Source of the DNA: Glycine soja
Taxonomy: Eukaryota; Streptophyta; Magnoliopsida; Fabales; Fabaceae
DNA: 64,000 nucleotides
Direction of reading: 5' to 3'
NCBI RefSeq assembly: GCF_004193775.1
Contig: NC_041005.1
Location: forward strand, 12,092,501 to 12,156,500
Both the position numbers and the translations under genes were made by a program. The notes under the pieces were generated by a model. The model was not told the origin of the DNA. It worked only from the letters and a program-made list of their open reading frames with translations, and did no database searches. This document shows, piece by piece, positions 1 to 12,167 of this stretch; positions within the stretch are counted from its first letter, which is position 1; each line of letters starts with the position of its first letter.

Positions 1-1886
1 GGCTTGGAAATAGAGTCCACAACTCTATGGTCAGACATGAAACTCTTCAACCATACACCATGCGAGGTAGCCTCAAAACAAGAAACGAACTCATCCTTCA
101 TAATGGAAGTAGCGGTTAAGGTTTGCTTGGCACTTCTCCAAGATACAGTTCCACCGGCTAACATAAAAATATAACCAGATGTTGGTCTTCGTGAATCAAC
201 ACAACCAACAAAGTCTGAATCGGAGTAGCCAATCACTTCCAGACAATTAGTCCGTCTGTACATGAGCATGTAATCCTTTGTCCCTTGAAGATATCTCATC
301 ACTTTCTATGCAGCTTTCCAGTGGTCAATACCTGGATTACTCTGATATCTTCCCAAAACTCCAACAGCATATGCAATGTCAGGTCTGGTGCAAATCTAAG
401 CATAAATAAGGCTTCCAACAGCTTAAGCATATTGAGTATTCTTCATGTGTTCCCACTCAAAATCATTTTTCGGGCACTGACTTAAAGCGAGTTTGTCACC
501 CTTCACAATGGGAGCTATACTTGGTGAACAATCTTTCATGTTAAATCTCTCTAAAACTTTGTTAATATAAGTCTCTTGAGACAAACCCAAAATGCCTCGA
601 GATCTTTCCATATGGATCTTAATCCCAATGACATAAGATGTCTCTCCCATATCCCTCACATCAAAGTTCTTCGAGAGAAATTGTTTCACCTCATATAGCA
701 AACTCTTATCATTAGTTGCAAGCAAAATGTCATCCATGTATAACACAAGAAAACAAATCATACTCCCACTGACTTTTTGGTATATACATTGATCCATGAT
801 GTTCTCTTCAAAGCCAAATGAAGTGACAACATCATGAAACTTCAAATACCATTGGCGGGAGGCTTGCTTCAAGCCATAGATTGATTTATTAAGCTTGCAA
901 ACTAAGTGCTCACTTTTAGTTGAGGAGAATTCTTCAAGTTGTTTCATGTAAACCTCTTCCTCTAGATGACCATTAAGGAATGCCATTTTTACATCCATTT
1001 GATGTAACTCAAAGTCAAAATGAGCTAATAATGTCATAATTACTCGAAAATAATCTTTCTTAGATACAGGAGAAAAAGTCTTTGTGTAATCAATTGCTTC
1101 TCTTTGAGTGAATCCTTTGGCAACAAGTCTTGTCTTACGTCTCTCAATATTGCCTTGTGAGTCTTTCTTGGTTTTAAAAACCCATCTACATCTAATGGCT
1201 TTTACACCACTAGGCAACTGTACGAGATCCCAGACTTGGTTAAACGCCATAGCATCCAACTCGTTTTTCATGGCATTGTGCCACAAGTTTGATTCTTTAG
1301 AACTCATGGCCTGTGAAAACGTTTCAGGATCATTTGCGACTCCAATGTTGTAGTCTAATTCTTGCAGATACACTACATAATCACTTGGAATTACTGATCT
1401 TTTGATTCTAGTAGATCTTCTTAATGTTACCTCATCACTTTCTTGAGGAAGTTGTTGCTCAACCAGTTGTTCAACAGGTTGTTCAACATTATCTTGATAT
1501 TCCTCATCAATAACTTGATCTGTACAATTGTTTCCAATAATTTGTGGATTTTCAATCATTGGTTGTCTAACACCTGTTTGTACTTGAGGGGTGTGAATGA
1601 CAATCAATCTGTCACTTGAGCTAGCGGGTAAAGCTTCATAGTGATCCTTTTCAAAAGCAATGTCCTGAAATTGATCACTCTCACTAATCAAGTCATTCTT
1701 AAGAAATTTTGCATTTCTTGATTCCACAATCCTAGTGTTATGTGATGGACAATAGAATCTATACTCTTCGGACTTTTCAGCATATCCAATGAAATACCCA
1801 CTAATAGTCCTTGGGTCTTGTTTCTTCTCTTGTGGAATATAAACTCTCACTTCAGATGGGCATCCCCAAACGCATATATATCGCAA
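1..1886 (-). pseudogene. copia pol: reverse transcriptase and RNase H, broken
   Basis: The long open stretch 423-1886 holds the end of the integrase/linker region and the copia RT. The RT catalytic motif is YMDDILLA, encoded near 740, and the upstream block [20 protein letters not shown] is typical of copia RT. Below 423 the same frame continues as RNase H, with recognisable YSDSDFVGCVDSRRPTSGY and an SAKQTLTATS block. It is interrupted by stops at about 423-425 and at two further points before base 305. RT and RNase H would copy the element's RNA into DNA. This copy cannot make a full enzyme. Confidence 0.9.
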
Positions 1887-3000
1887 ACTCGGTTTCCAAC
1901 CTTTGAATAACTCGAAAGGTGTCTTTAAGACAGCCTTGGTTGGAACTTGATTTAATATATATATAGTCGTGTTTAATGCTTCAATCCATAAGAATTGAGG
2001 AAGTTTTTTTTATGACTTCTCATACTTCTTACCATGTCCATTAAAGTTTGGTTTCTTCTTTTTGCCACACCATTCTGATTCGGAGAACCAGACATAATGT
2101 ACTGGACAACAATCCCATGTTCCTGAAGAAACTTCGCAAACAGACCAGGTGCTTGTCCATTCTCTGTGTATCTACCATAGTACTCTCCACCTCGATCAGA
2201 TCTCACGATCTTAATTTGCTTTCCACATTGTTTCTCGACTTCAGCCTTTTTAAAATATTTTAAAGGCATCCAAAGCTCATCCTTAGTACGAAGTAAGTAG
2301 AGATACATATATCGTGAATAATCGTCTATAAAGGTGATAAATTTTTTTGGACTACTTGCACCCATATCTGGACAACAAATATTTGTATGTATGATTTCTA
2401 ATAGGTTTAAGCTCCTCTTTGCACCCTTTTTAGACTTGTTAGTTTGCTTACCCTTAATGCAATCCACACAAGTCTCGAAATCAGCAAAATCCAAAGTACT
2501 AAGTACTCCTTCATTTACCAATCTCTTAATTCTCTCGATAGAGATGTGTCCTCATCTATGGTGCCACAACATAGAGGATTCCTCATTCACAACACATCGT
2601 TTAACCCCAGCGGTGACATGCATAGAATTATAAGCAGCATCGTTTTGCAATTCAATATAGTAAAGACCATCGAGTAATGCAACAGAACCAATAATTCTAG
2701 ATTTATTAATCAAAGTAAAACCAGAATCCAAAAAATTAAAAGAAAAACCCAACGACACAAGTCTCGATACATAAATCAAATTCTTAGAAAAACTTGGAAC
2801 ATAAAAAGTCTTTTCTAAACGTAGAATGAAATCACTGCTTAAAACCAAATTGCACGTCCCAATGGACTCCACATGTGAGCTTATCTTGCCTCCTGAATAG
2901 ATGTGCTGCTCACTTCCCACTGGCCTCCTTAGGTTTTCCATACCCTGCAAGGTATTAGAAACATGGATTGTAGAACCAGAATCAATCCATCATGTGTTAT
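1887..3000 (-). pseudogene. copia pol: protease and integrase, broken
   Basis: The protease motif DSGSTIHVSNT lies just below 2987, directly after a stop codon at 2990-2992 in a position usually occupied by tryptophan. Next come the GAG-pre-integrase region with a WHH(R)-GHIS motif, broken by TGA at 2552-2554, and the integrase core with DDYSRYMYLYLL, SDRGGEYYG and the SPNQNGVAKRRNQTL block. A run of eight T on the + strand (2004-2011) shifts the reading frame, and the integrase continues into the frame of the downstream RT. The domain order is fixed by these motifs; family membership is established knowledge. Confidence 0.88.
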
Positions 3001-3817
3001 GATTAGTACTAACCATATTATATTCATAACAAACAAAAGCAAATGGAGTACCTTTCTTGTCCATCCAGCACATAAACTTTAAGCAGTCTTTCTTCATGTG
3101 CCCTTTCTTCTTGCAAAAGAAACACTTGGACTGTTTCTTTATGACTGGCTAAGTAGGAATCTTGCCCTTGTTTTTGGCTTGATCCACTTTCTTCTTTCCA
3201 TGAACAGTTAAGTTCACCCTTTCGCCCTCTTCCATAATTAACCTTTTCTCTTCTTGAACACACATGGTCATCAACTCATTAATTGACCATTTGTCTTTAT
3301 GTGTGTTATAAGAGATTTTGAAAGGAGCATATTGCAAGGGCAGAGTATACAAAATATAGTGTACTAGGAAAGAATCAGACATGGTAACCTCCAAGGCTTT
3401 TAGTTGAGCCATTATATCCCTCATTCGCATGATGTGATCACATACACCCCTTATCCCTTGGAGCTTTAAGGATGAGAACTGCATTATAAGGGTGCTGGCA
3501 AAGGCCTTATCAGATGTAATAAACTGATCATCAATGGCCTTCAAAAGATCCTTGACTTTTTCATGCTGATCGACGGAACTATGGATACTAGCAGATATAT
3601 TAGTCTTTACAAACATTACGGACAGACGATTAGATCTCTCCCACTTTTCATAAAGATTAACAGCGTCTGGAGTGCTAGTTTCAGTAATGCCTCGCGACTC
3701 GTCTTTCCTAATAGCATAGTCAATATCCATCTAGCCTAAATGAAGGAGAATTCTCTCCCTCCAAACCTTATAATTGTCCCCTTTCAATTCGGGAATATCA
3801 CACTTAATATCAGACAT
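3001..3817 (-). pseudogene. copia gag with CCHC zinc knuckle, broken
   Basis: Gag starts at the ATG at 3815-3817 (MSDIKCDIPELKGDNYKVW). It meets a TAG at 3732-3734 after 28 codons and continues in frame from MDIDYAIRKDE as the UBN2/retrotran_gag region (3152-3730). A second stop (TAG, 3149-3151) precedes the zinc knuckle CFFCKKKGHMKKDC (CX2CX4HX4C), which normally binds the genomic RNA in the virus-like particle. The start is preferred over 3730 because the extra N-terminal residues match the usual copia gag beginning and are in frame. Confidence 0.87.
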
Positions 3818-4579
3818 GTTTGCAGATTGATTAACTGTAAAGTTCAAGAATACATTCTCATTATTCAAAATTTGAGACTCAATAAATTGCCGTGTTTTAC
3901 CAATGTAAAATATGCATTAGTTCATGAACCTAGTGACATACAACTTGTCTGTGGGTCAAAGTCCTACTCAATTAGATTCATACTTATGATAAAACTATCA
4001 AATTATGTTTTCTTTTCTCAATTCCTGTGGGTAAATTAAGAAATATAACCTGATATTTTATCCTAATTAATCATACAAACATAACAAAATTCATGTGTGT
4101 ATACCTTATCACATTAAATATGATTAATCACAACCAATGTTTTTAAATGTGATTTTTTTATACTTAATATATAAATCTAATCAATTAAAGATGCTGTGGC
4201 TATTCTTTAATTAATTAAATCATATTCATCACTTAACATTAATTCTTAATAAGAGCTAAATATTTACATAATATTCTAAATAATGTAAATAAACTGAATA
4301 ACATTGCATAAAATATTCAAGATAATTTTGCATGTATAAAATCATGAATCATACACACAAAACTTCAAAATTAAATAAATATTATATGCATATGATTATC
4401 CAATATTTAAAATATATAAGCTCTTAACCATTAAATTTAATGTGCATAAATTATTTAGCTTAATATTACATGCTTAAATACCAAAATAGACATACAATTA
4501 ATCTGAATAAATAAATAATTCAAACACACTAAAAGCCAATTAACAACTCATATTTAAATCATATTGAATTAAGTAGAGA

Positions 4580-4614
<35 letters not shown>

Positions 4615-4736
4615 TTTAAGCTTTCAGGCTTCCTTTTTACACTTTCGGTACCGTATTATACCTCATTTTAAAAACACTGTTCATCTTTCTTCTCTATTGA
4701 ACAAAATAGAATAGAAGCAAGGCAGAGGCACTAGAA
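3818..4736 (-). other. copia untranslated leader with TA microsatellite
   Basis: This AT-rich, non-coding stretch lies between the primer-binding site and the gag start. It contains a (TA)n tract at 4584-4612. I see no conserved coding signal. Confidence 0.6.
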
Positions 4737-4750
4737 TGGCTCTGATACCA
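4737..4750 (-). other. Primer-binding site (initiator tRNA-Met type)
   Basis: On the minus strand this reads TGGTATCAGAGCCA, the standard plant copia primer-binding site complementary to the 3' part of initiator methionine tRNA. It sits two bases inside the LTR edge, where minus-strand DNA synthesis starts. Confidence 0.92.
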
Positions 4751-4752
4751 AA

Positions 4753-5205
4753 TGATAAAATTTAAACAGGTATCGATCTAAACATGCAAATCAATTTAAA
4801 TGACATATTCAGATCAAACAGCGGAAACTAAATATTACGAGCGTACCTCCAGTCATTGCAGATCGAACGCGAAGCAACGCATACACGAATCCGAAGGCAA
4901 CTTTGTTCTTTCAGACCCTTACTCATTCTGAATAGATGATGTATTTTTCTGAATAGAGAAGTAGGTTTGGTGATACAAAGCTTAGAGCACCCCATTTTAT
5001 TTATAGAGTTTGCCCATCACAGAGCTCAACCAATTTGTTATCAGAATGTGGGCTTGAGGATAGGGACGTGAGTTTGTTACTGAACGTTGCAGAGATAAGG
5101 GTTGAACGTGGAAGGAAAATGGACCAGATTCAGAAAACAAAATTCTCCAAAAATTGCAATGGGAAAAAAATAAAAACAGAACGTGGAACGTGGGTCATTC
5201 CATCA
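4753..5205 (-). repeat. 5' LTR of the copia element
   Basis: The LTR is about 453 bp long. On the minus strand it starts TGATGGAATGACCC and ends TTTTATCA, so the termini form the short inverted pair TGAT/ATCA. Its inner edge is fixed by the adjacent primer-binding site. The outer edge at 5205 is inferred from the TG...CA rule, because the partner LTR is outside the window. Confidence 0.78.
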
Positions 5206-5255
5206 TAAGACACTACAAAAGGAGTTCTTACCTAGCTTCTTAGAGTCTTAGTTAG

Positions 5256-5701
5256 GTTGTCATGGTCTTTCCATAACTAGAAGTGTTGTTGCTACCGCAG
5301 AAGTTGCTAGAGTTGATGCAAATTGTTCAACTTTCTATTTGGTTCATTGTTCCTTGGCAATGTTCACTATTGGTAATGCCTTTTCTTTGTTATTAATAAA
5401 TCTATGAATGGTAACCTTTTTGCTATTAGTTATTCATATTTCCTGAAATTTAATGTCTTCGATTGGCCATCTAGTATAGCATTGTGGGGTCTGAAGCTCA
5501 AAAGCAAAAGTATTTATCTTCTTTGGCTCAAATGAAAACTATAGCATGTTAGGTAAATTACCTTCCTTGGATTTGAATGATTTGTATCATTTTGCTTACG
5601 TCCCACTCTTAAAAGAGGTTTTTTATTTTTAATTTTATTAGGCTTTGACTGAACCTGATTATGGAGGTGATGCCAGTGCTTTGAAGACCACAGCGACAAA
5701 G
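5256..5701 (+). pseudogene. Acyl-CoA oxidase 4 (ACX4)-like gene fragment with introns
   Basis: Three exon-like blocks match consecutive parts of plant peroxisomal short-chain acyl-CoA oxidase: 5256-5372 ([20 protein letters not shown], then LVHCSLAM), 5480-5552 (GSEAQKQKYLSSLAQMKTIAC) and 5642-5701 (ALTEPDYGGDASALKTTATK). They are separated by non-coding DNA with AG acceptors and GT donors, so this came from genomic DNA and is not a retrocopy. It is dead: exon 2 has a small indel at its start and a stop where tryptophan normally stands (tgttag at 5547-5552), and both ends of the gene are missing. ACX4 does the first step of peroxisomal beta-oxidation. The fragment may have been captured by the Helitron that ends at 10863, but that is inference. 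Confidence 0.82.
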
Positions 5702-6027
5702 GTCTAGTGCCTTATGCATCTTATCTACCAATTGTATTTGACTCAGTTATCCTGAAAACTAGCTTAAAATTTTCTAATTTACCACAGTTGATTTACTCAC
5801 TTTTACTATTGATTCAGTTCATTTTTTCCCCTTTTCCTTTCAGCATTCATTTATTGTGTAAAGTCCAATGCGTTTGTTTGTTAAGTTCAACTGTTGGAGA
5901 AGAAGTTGCGACATTCATGATGGACTTGAAGAGAAGGCTCGAGTTAAGTCCAAGCCTCCCGGACCCAATGCTGAACCTGAACTACTCTTGTGCATTGTCA
6001 TTGTTTGGATTCCTTCCAACAAATATA

Positions 6028-6063
<36 letters not shown>

Positions 6064-7590
6064 TGTAAATCAAGATTGATTATTGGTTGTGGTTATAAGA
6101 GGTAATAAGTTAGCATATTTATACTAAGGTGAAAAAGCGACGAGAATGTAAAACTTGGGACTAACGTAAATGATTTTCGAGCCTTGGCTTTGGAAAGAAG
6201 TTAGACTGTAATGCTTTTCAATTGTCTGTCATATCATATTAAATGGTGTTTTGTTTTTTTAGCAATTATATAAACTTCATAAAGAATTAACAATATGTAC
6301 AATATATTTGTTTATTTTTATGATAATTAAAAGTCATATCAATGATAGTTTTTAATTGATTGGAAGTATAAAAAAAATTTACATAATGCGTGCATGCTTC
6401 TTAAACTTTTCAAAAAAACATATTGTCCAACAATGTACTACTACAACAGGGATATTGTGTGGTATTCTATTTCTATAGGTGGATTCTTATATTCAGGCAT
6501 GTTCTTCATTTTTTTTCTTCTAATGTTCTTTATTTTTTGTTGTAATTTTCGTGATGGATATTTTTAATTTAAACTTGAATAATTTTTATTAGGTATGGAG
6601 ATTGTGACCTTCATTTTTCAACTAATGGAAAATTGGAGATTGCTTGTGGATCCGAGTTCATCAATGGCAGATAGGAGTACAAATAGAATTTCATTCAACG
6701 AAACGTACTTCTATTCCTGTGTCAAGCTTTAGTAGAACTTGCCTTTCTCTCATACTTAAGAGGTAGTCAAGAAAGTCATTGAAAATTGTGATGTTGGTTT
6801 TATGGAAAAACAATCTAATTAGGAGATAGAGAAAAAGATATAGACCATTAATTGCAGTTATTCTAAAAAAAATACCTCTATAGTGATCGGGATTGTAGTT
6901 GTTCTAAAATTAAGTATTATTCTAAATTGATACTTTAGATGTTAAATATTAATTTAAAAATATAAAATGTTTAAAAATTATACATTATTGTTCTATAATT
7001 TTTAGAAGATAAAACTAATTTATTTAAATAAATTTCAAAGTCAAATTTTCTTGAAATTTTCCTCGATATATAAATGTCTAATAAATAAACCAAATACAAC
7101 AATCAACTGCAGAGAACCCCAACAATGAAAATCTAAACAAAGAAATCATGCGAGTATTAATGAAAGAGAGAGATACATTACAAGAACAATCTTTGGTATA
7201 AGACTTTTCTTAGAAAGTAATCTCACTTCTTCGGACTTTTGGAATTACAATCTCTCTCCTCACCCATAATAAGTTCATTTACTTTTCTTAAATGTTTTAA
7301 TAAATATAAGTAGAATTTTCAAATTGGTTCATTGTGGTAGAAATGATTGATTCTGTCTCATCTAATCTATTATTTAAAAATTATAAATATAAGTAGATTA
7401 TTCAAATTGTTTCATTATGATATAAGTCATAAAACTGTTGCATCTTTGATCGTTTGGCTTTCAACATTAAAATTGGTTCATGATGGACATGTAATATTTC
7501 TATAGTTGCTTTCAATATAATTGACTTTATTAATGTTTAGGGCACATAAAAAGGCAGAATAGCATACTTTGCGTCAATTTGATGTTTAAA
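5702..7590. other. Intergenic, TA microsatellite and one unassigned coding-like block
   Basis: There is a (TA)n tract at about 6032-6060. A block at 5880-5990 has a coding-like reading (GLEEKARVKSKPPGPNAEPE) that I could not place in a family. The rest is AT-rich and I recognise nothing in it. Confidence 0.5.
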
Positions 7591-7599
7591 AGGAAGGAG

Positions 7600-10260
7600 A
7601 CGATGTTAAGGAACAAGAGTAAGGAATAACATACCATCTCATGGTTATCTTAACCATCATTTTTATATATTTTTTAAATAATTATATATGAACATAAGAT
7701 TAAATACTTTTTTATTTTTATTTTTTGGGTTTACTTTTGTTCTCTAAATCTTAAAACAATATTTTGATTTGTTCTCATGTTTTTATTAAATCATTTATCA
7801 TATGACATTGCCAAGATGATGCTCCAAATTAGTCTTACAATTTTTCTTCAATATGTTTATCTTGAATTAGCAGTTTTAGATATTTACTTCATAGCTTAAT
7901 CTTTTGTAAATAATGTACTAACAACATATCTAACAACAATAACCTAAATAAAATTAAATAATAAAATTTTAAAACATGAATAACCAAGGATCTTATCGAA
8001 ACTAAATGGACAATGTTATTTTATAAAATATATTATATATTTCAATCATATTAGTTTTGGTTCTAATTAAATAAATTATTCACCGTTACAATTATATTAT
8101 GCAAGTATCTATGATAACTATTATTGTTATTAATATTCATTTTCTCTCTTCTATGTTTGTTTACCATTGTCGTCAAGTATTTGGGACAGGGATGGAGACG
8201 ATGTTAGCAAACAAGAATAACAAATAACATCGTGGTGCTTCATTGTCATGCTTATCTTAATCATCATTTATATATATTTTTTTAAATAACTATATATAAA
8301 CATAAGATTAAATAGTTTTCAAATTATAAATTTTTTGGGTTTAATTTTGTTTTCTAAATTTAAAAAAATAAGTTAATTTTTTATCATGTTTTTATTAAAT
8401 CATTTATCATATGACATTGTCAAGTTGATGCTCCAAATTAGTCTTGCAATTGTTTTTCAACATATTTATCATGAATGCATTTCAATATGCTGGCAGTTTT
8501 AGATTTTTCCTTCATAGTTTAGTCTTTTGGAAATAATATACTAATAACATATCTAATAACAATAATCTGAATGAAATTTAATATGTATTTCATTGTTTAT
8601 AAAATTTTGAAATATGAATAATGATTGATATCATCGTAGCTCAATAATGTTATTACACACACACACACACATACACACATATATTTCTAACATAATTATA
8701 TATAAACATAAGATTAAACAGTTTTTAAATTTTAATTTTTTGGGGTTTAATTTTTTTTTCTAAATTTAAAAAAAAAACTTTAATTTTTTTCTCATATTTT
8801 TATTAAATCATTTATCATATGACATTATTAAGTTGATGCTCCGAATTACTCTTGCAATTATTTTTCAACATATTTATCACGAACGCATTTTAATATGTTG
8901 ACCATTTTAGATTTTTACTTCAAAGTTTAGTTTTTTGTAAATAATATACTAATAATATATCTAAAAACAATAACCTCAATAAAATTAAATATATATTTCA
9001 TTGTTTATAAAATTATAAAATATGAAGAACTATTGATATCATCGTAGCTGAATAGACGGTGCTATTTTATAAAATATATTATATATTTGAATCATATTAG
9101 TTTTGGTTCTAATTAAATAAGTTCTTCACATTATATCATGTAAGTATCTATGGTAATTATTATTGTTATTATTATTTATTTTCTCTCTTCTATATTTGTT
9201 TATTATTATTGTTACAATTATACAATTTCTTGGTGCTCCATTGTCATACTTATCTTAACCATCATTTATATATTTTTCTAAAAAATAATGATATATAAAC
9301 ATAAGATTTTAAATTTTTTGGGTTAATTTTTTTTTCTAAATTTTAAAAAAATACTTTAATTTTTTCTCATATTTTTATTAAATCATTTATCATATGACAT
9401 TGTCAAGTTGATGCTCCAAATTAGTCTTGCAATTGTTCTTCAACAAATTTATCATGAATGCATTTCAATAAGTTGGCCATTTTAGATTTTTACTTCATAG
9501 TTTAGTCTATTATAAATAATATACTAACAACCTATCTAACAACAATAGCCTCAATAAAATCAAATATGTATTTCATTGTTTATAAAATTTTAAAATATGA
9601 ATAACAATTGATATCATCATCGTAGCTAAATAGATAGTATCATTTTATAAAATATATTATATATTTCAATCATATTAATTTTGGTTCTAATTAAATAAGT
9701 TCTTCACCGTTACAATCATACCATGTAAGTATTGGTAACTATTATTGTTATTATTATTTATTTTCTCTCTTCTATATTTGTTTATTATCGTTGTTACAAT
9801 TATACAATCTCATCATGCTCCGTTGCCATGCTTATCTTAACCATCATTTATACATTTTTTTTTAAAAATAATTATATATAAACATAAAATTAAATACCTT
9901 TTTAATTTTTTTTAATTTTTTGGGTTTAATTTTGTTTTCTAAATTTTAAAAAAATACTTTGATTTGTTCTCATGTTTTTATTAATTCATTTATCACATGA
10001 TATTGTCAAGCTGATGCTCCAAATTAGTCTGATAGTTATTTTTCAATATATTTATCACTAATTCATTTCAATATGCTGATAGTTTTAGATTCTTACTTCA
10101 TACTCTAGTCTTTTTTGTAAATAATATACTAATAACCTATTTAACAACAATAATCTCAGTAAAATTAAATATGTATTTCATTGTTTATATAATTTTAAAA
10201 CATTAATAACCATAGATATTATATATTTCAATCATATTAATTTTAGTTTTTATTTAACAA
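7600..10260 (+). repeat. Tandem array of five diverged ~600-bp units
   Basis: A block containing TTATTAAATCATTTATCATA followed by TGACATTG recurs with its marker at 7801, 8410, 8818, 9393 and 9995, giving spacings of about 609, 408, 575 and 602 bp. Each unit also carries CTTATCTTAACCATCATTTA, GATGCTCCAAATTAGTCTTG, and a TTTATAAAATATATTATA block ending in TTTTCTCTCTTCTAT. The second unit lacks about 190 bp of the right half, replaced by a short (CA)n tract near 8655. No coding capacity is visible. The array lies about 600 bp upstream of a Helitron 3' end. Confidence 0.88.
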
Positions 10261-10832
10261 GTTTTACACGTTTATAATTGAATGTATACAATTATATTAT
10301 ACATTTAATTTTGCAACTGTATTATTATTTTATGAAAGAGAAAATGTTCACTCACTTGGTTTTGGAAAATGCTGTGTAATGATGCATTGTTTACAATGAC
10401 CGGAGAAAGACAATAAAAATTGGCTTTGGGAGAACTTTTTCTGAATCACAAAGTGCAATCTGGCATGGAAATTATCTTTGAGTTTTCTAATCCAGCAGTT
10501 AATTATGCTTTGTTTTGGTTATGTTTAGAAACTAAATACAATGTAATTGTGCCATGTGTCAGTTTTTGTAAACAGACAACTCCTATTGTGGTCAGAATTT
10601 TCCTACAAACAATGTTTCTAAATTTAAATACTTTGTTAATTGACAGTTTATTATATAATATATGTTTTATTTTTCTTAACCTTCAAATCATTTTAAATGT
10701 GTTGATCATAAATTTTTTAGTCTACATTCATTTTTGTTTGTTCTCATTTACTTAGTTTCCAATTGAATACATGATAATACTATTCAATATTATACTCATA
10801 CGAATATACTTATACGGTCAATTTTCACGGCT

Positions 10833-10863
10833 TACTCGTGCATATGCACGGGTACTAAACTAG
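10833..10863 (+). mobile_element. Helitron 3' terminus (first Helitron)
   Basis: A 9-bp stem with a four-base ATAT loop (10833-10854; TACTCGTGC pairing with GCACGGGTA, one G-T pair) is followed by CTAAACTAG ending at 10863 and then a host T. A hairpin about 10 nt before a terminal CTRR, inserted before T, is the standard Helitron 3' end. The 5' TC end was not found, so the extent of this element is unknown. It could include the tandem array and the ACX4 fragment. Confidence 0.75.
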
Positions 10864-11073
10864 TGTGTGTGTGTGTGTGCGCTAAAATTGACTGTATTAA
10901 CCTGATTTTTTTATTACTGTGTGCTTCATGTTGACCAGTCGTTGGTCCAATTTCCAGTACCAATGGTTTAAATTCATGTCAGATGATCACGCAGATAGAT
11001 GTTCTTCCCAACTAGAATTATTATATGAAGTACAATTATAATAATTTTCTGTCACTTCAATAGAAAAAACTTA
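10864..11073. other. Short spacer with (TG)n tract
   Basis: A (TG)n microsatellite lies at 10864-10879 directly at the Helitron junction. The rest up to the Harbinger target duplication shows no feature. Confidence 0.5.
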
Positions 11074-12167
11074 TTAGAGCATCTCCAGTGCAGGTTTCTT
11101 CCCAGGTGCTTAATGGGAAGAAATCGTTTCTTAATTTCTTTTTGCACTGGAACAGGTTGACGTGGAAGAGTGAATTCCTTCATTGTTGAGAATCGTTTCT
11201 TATATAAGCAACCATACCTAACAATTAAAAAAATAATTCTCTCAGACATAACAAATATCTAACCATTAAAAAATTGATTTTCTCACACAGGACAGCTTCA
11301 ACACGAGGGAAAATAAAACTGTCAAGGGAAGAACAGGGAACATATATACTTGTTGAACAACCACAATAAATCCCAAAAATCATAAAATTTGAAGAAAAAA
11401 AAAAGAAAAGTGATTTAAATCCAGATTCAAGCAAAACAGTAAAGGGAAAAAAAGGGGAAAACCAAACCCAGTCAAGAAGAAGGCAAACGCACCATGACAG
11501 AGACGAGACCATGACCGGAGACGCGACATGCGACCGTGGCTGGAGACGCGAGATACGACCATGGCCGAAGACAAGACCATGGCTGGAGACGCGACCATGT
11601 CCTTCATTGTTGACGCTAGTGAAGGTGACGCGAGATGCTACCATGGCCAAAGGTGGTGACACGAAGTGAAGGTGAGGCCAGGCGAAGGTGTTGTGATGGT
11701 AGCCAGAGGTGTTGACGCCAACAAAGGTCACGTGAGACGAATAGCCATGGAGGAGAGGAAGAAGATAGATAGAACGAGAGGGGGAAGCTTCTGGAGGTGG
11801 TGAAGAGAGAAAAAAAGTTATCGAGAAAAGAAGAAAGGACGTAGGTAGCTTTTTAGGTAATGAGGTGAGACGATCTAGATTGTCCATCTTATTAATGAGG
11901 ATGAATCCGAACCGTTGAACAACTTAGGTAATTAATGAGGCAGCATTTTGACCGTTGATGGAAATGTTACCGTTGCTATGTACCGTTGATCTAAAAATAA
12001 TACGTTGAATGTGCATAAATGAACGTGCTATGGAAATGTTTTCACTGTGCTACACTATTCACTATAAATTTATGCATGGTACAACATATTTTGCACAATT
12101 CTTGTACCACTAATTTTTTTGTTGTTGTTGCTATCAAGTGTCAATTTTTTTTTGTTCTTTCTGAAAT

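Larger units (their letters stand above)
1..5205 (-). mobile_element. Degenerate Ty1/copia LTR retrotransposon, 3' end outside the window
   Basis: The element reads right to left: 5' LTR (4753-5205), primer-binding site (4737-4750), a leader of about 0.9 kb, then gag, protease, integrase, reverse transcriptase and RNase H down to base 1. The integrase-before-RT order is diagnostic of Ty1/copia. The 3' LTR must lie left of the window. The coding region is broken by at least six in-frame stops and one frameshift at a homopolymer, so the copy is dead. The LTR ends are TGAT...ATCA, and the host flank after 5205 reads TAAGA. That flank is the candidate 5-bp target duplication, but the other side cannot be seen here. 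Confidence 0.93.

Noticed and set aside
5211..5224. CACTACAAAAGGAG as a CACTA (En/Spm) transposon end
   Set aside because: No inverted partner and no 3-bp duplication were found; it lies directly beside the copia LTR edge.
7600..10260. CRISPR-like or rDNA spacer array
   Set aside because: Units are ~600 bp, diverged and without unique spacers, and no rRNA sequence is nearby. A plant transposon-linked tandem repeat explains it.
10420..10755. + strand ORF of 111 residues upstream of the first Helitron end
   Set aside because: Hydrophobic, AT-driven composition with no recognisable domain. It lies in the Helitron's subterminal region.
11225..11887. Minus-strand ORF of 220 residues inside the Harbinger leader
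   Set aside because: Low-complexity Ser/Val/His reading created by the GACGCGACCATG short repeats on the other strand. It has no family resemblance, and the element's genes run on the + strand.
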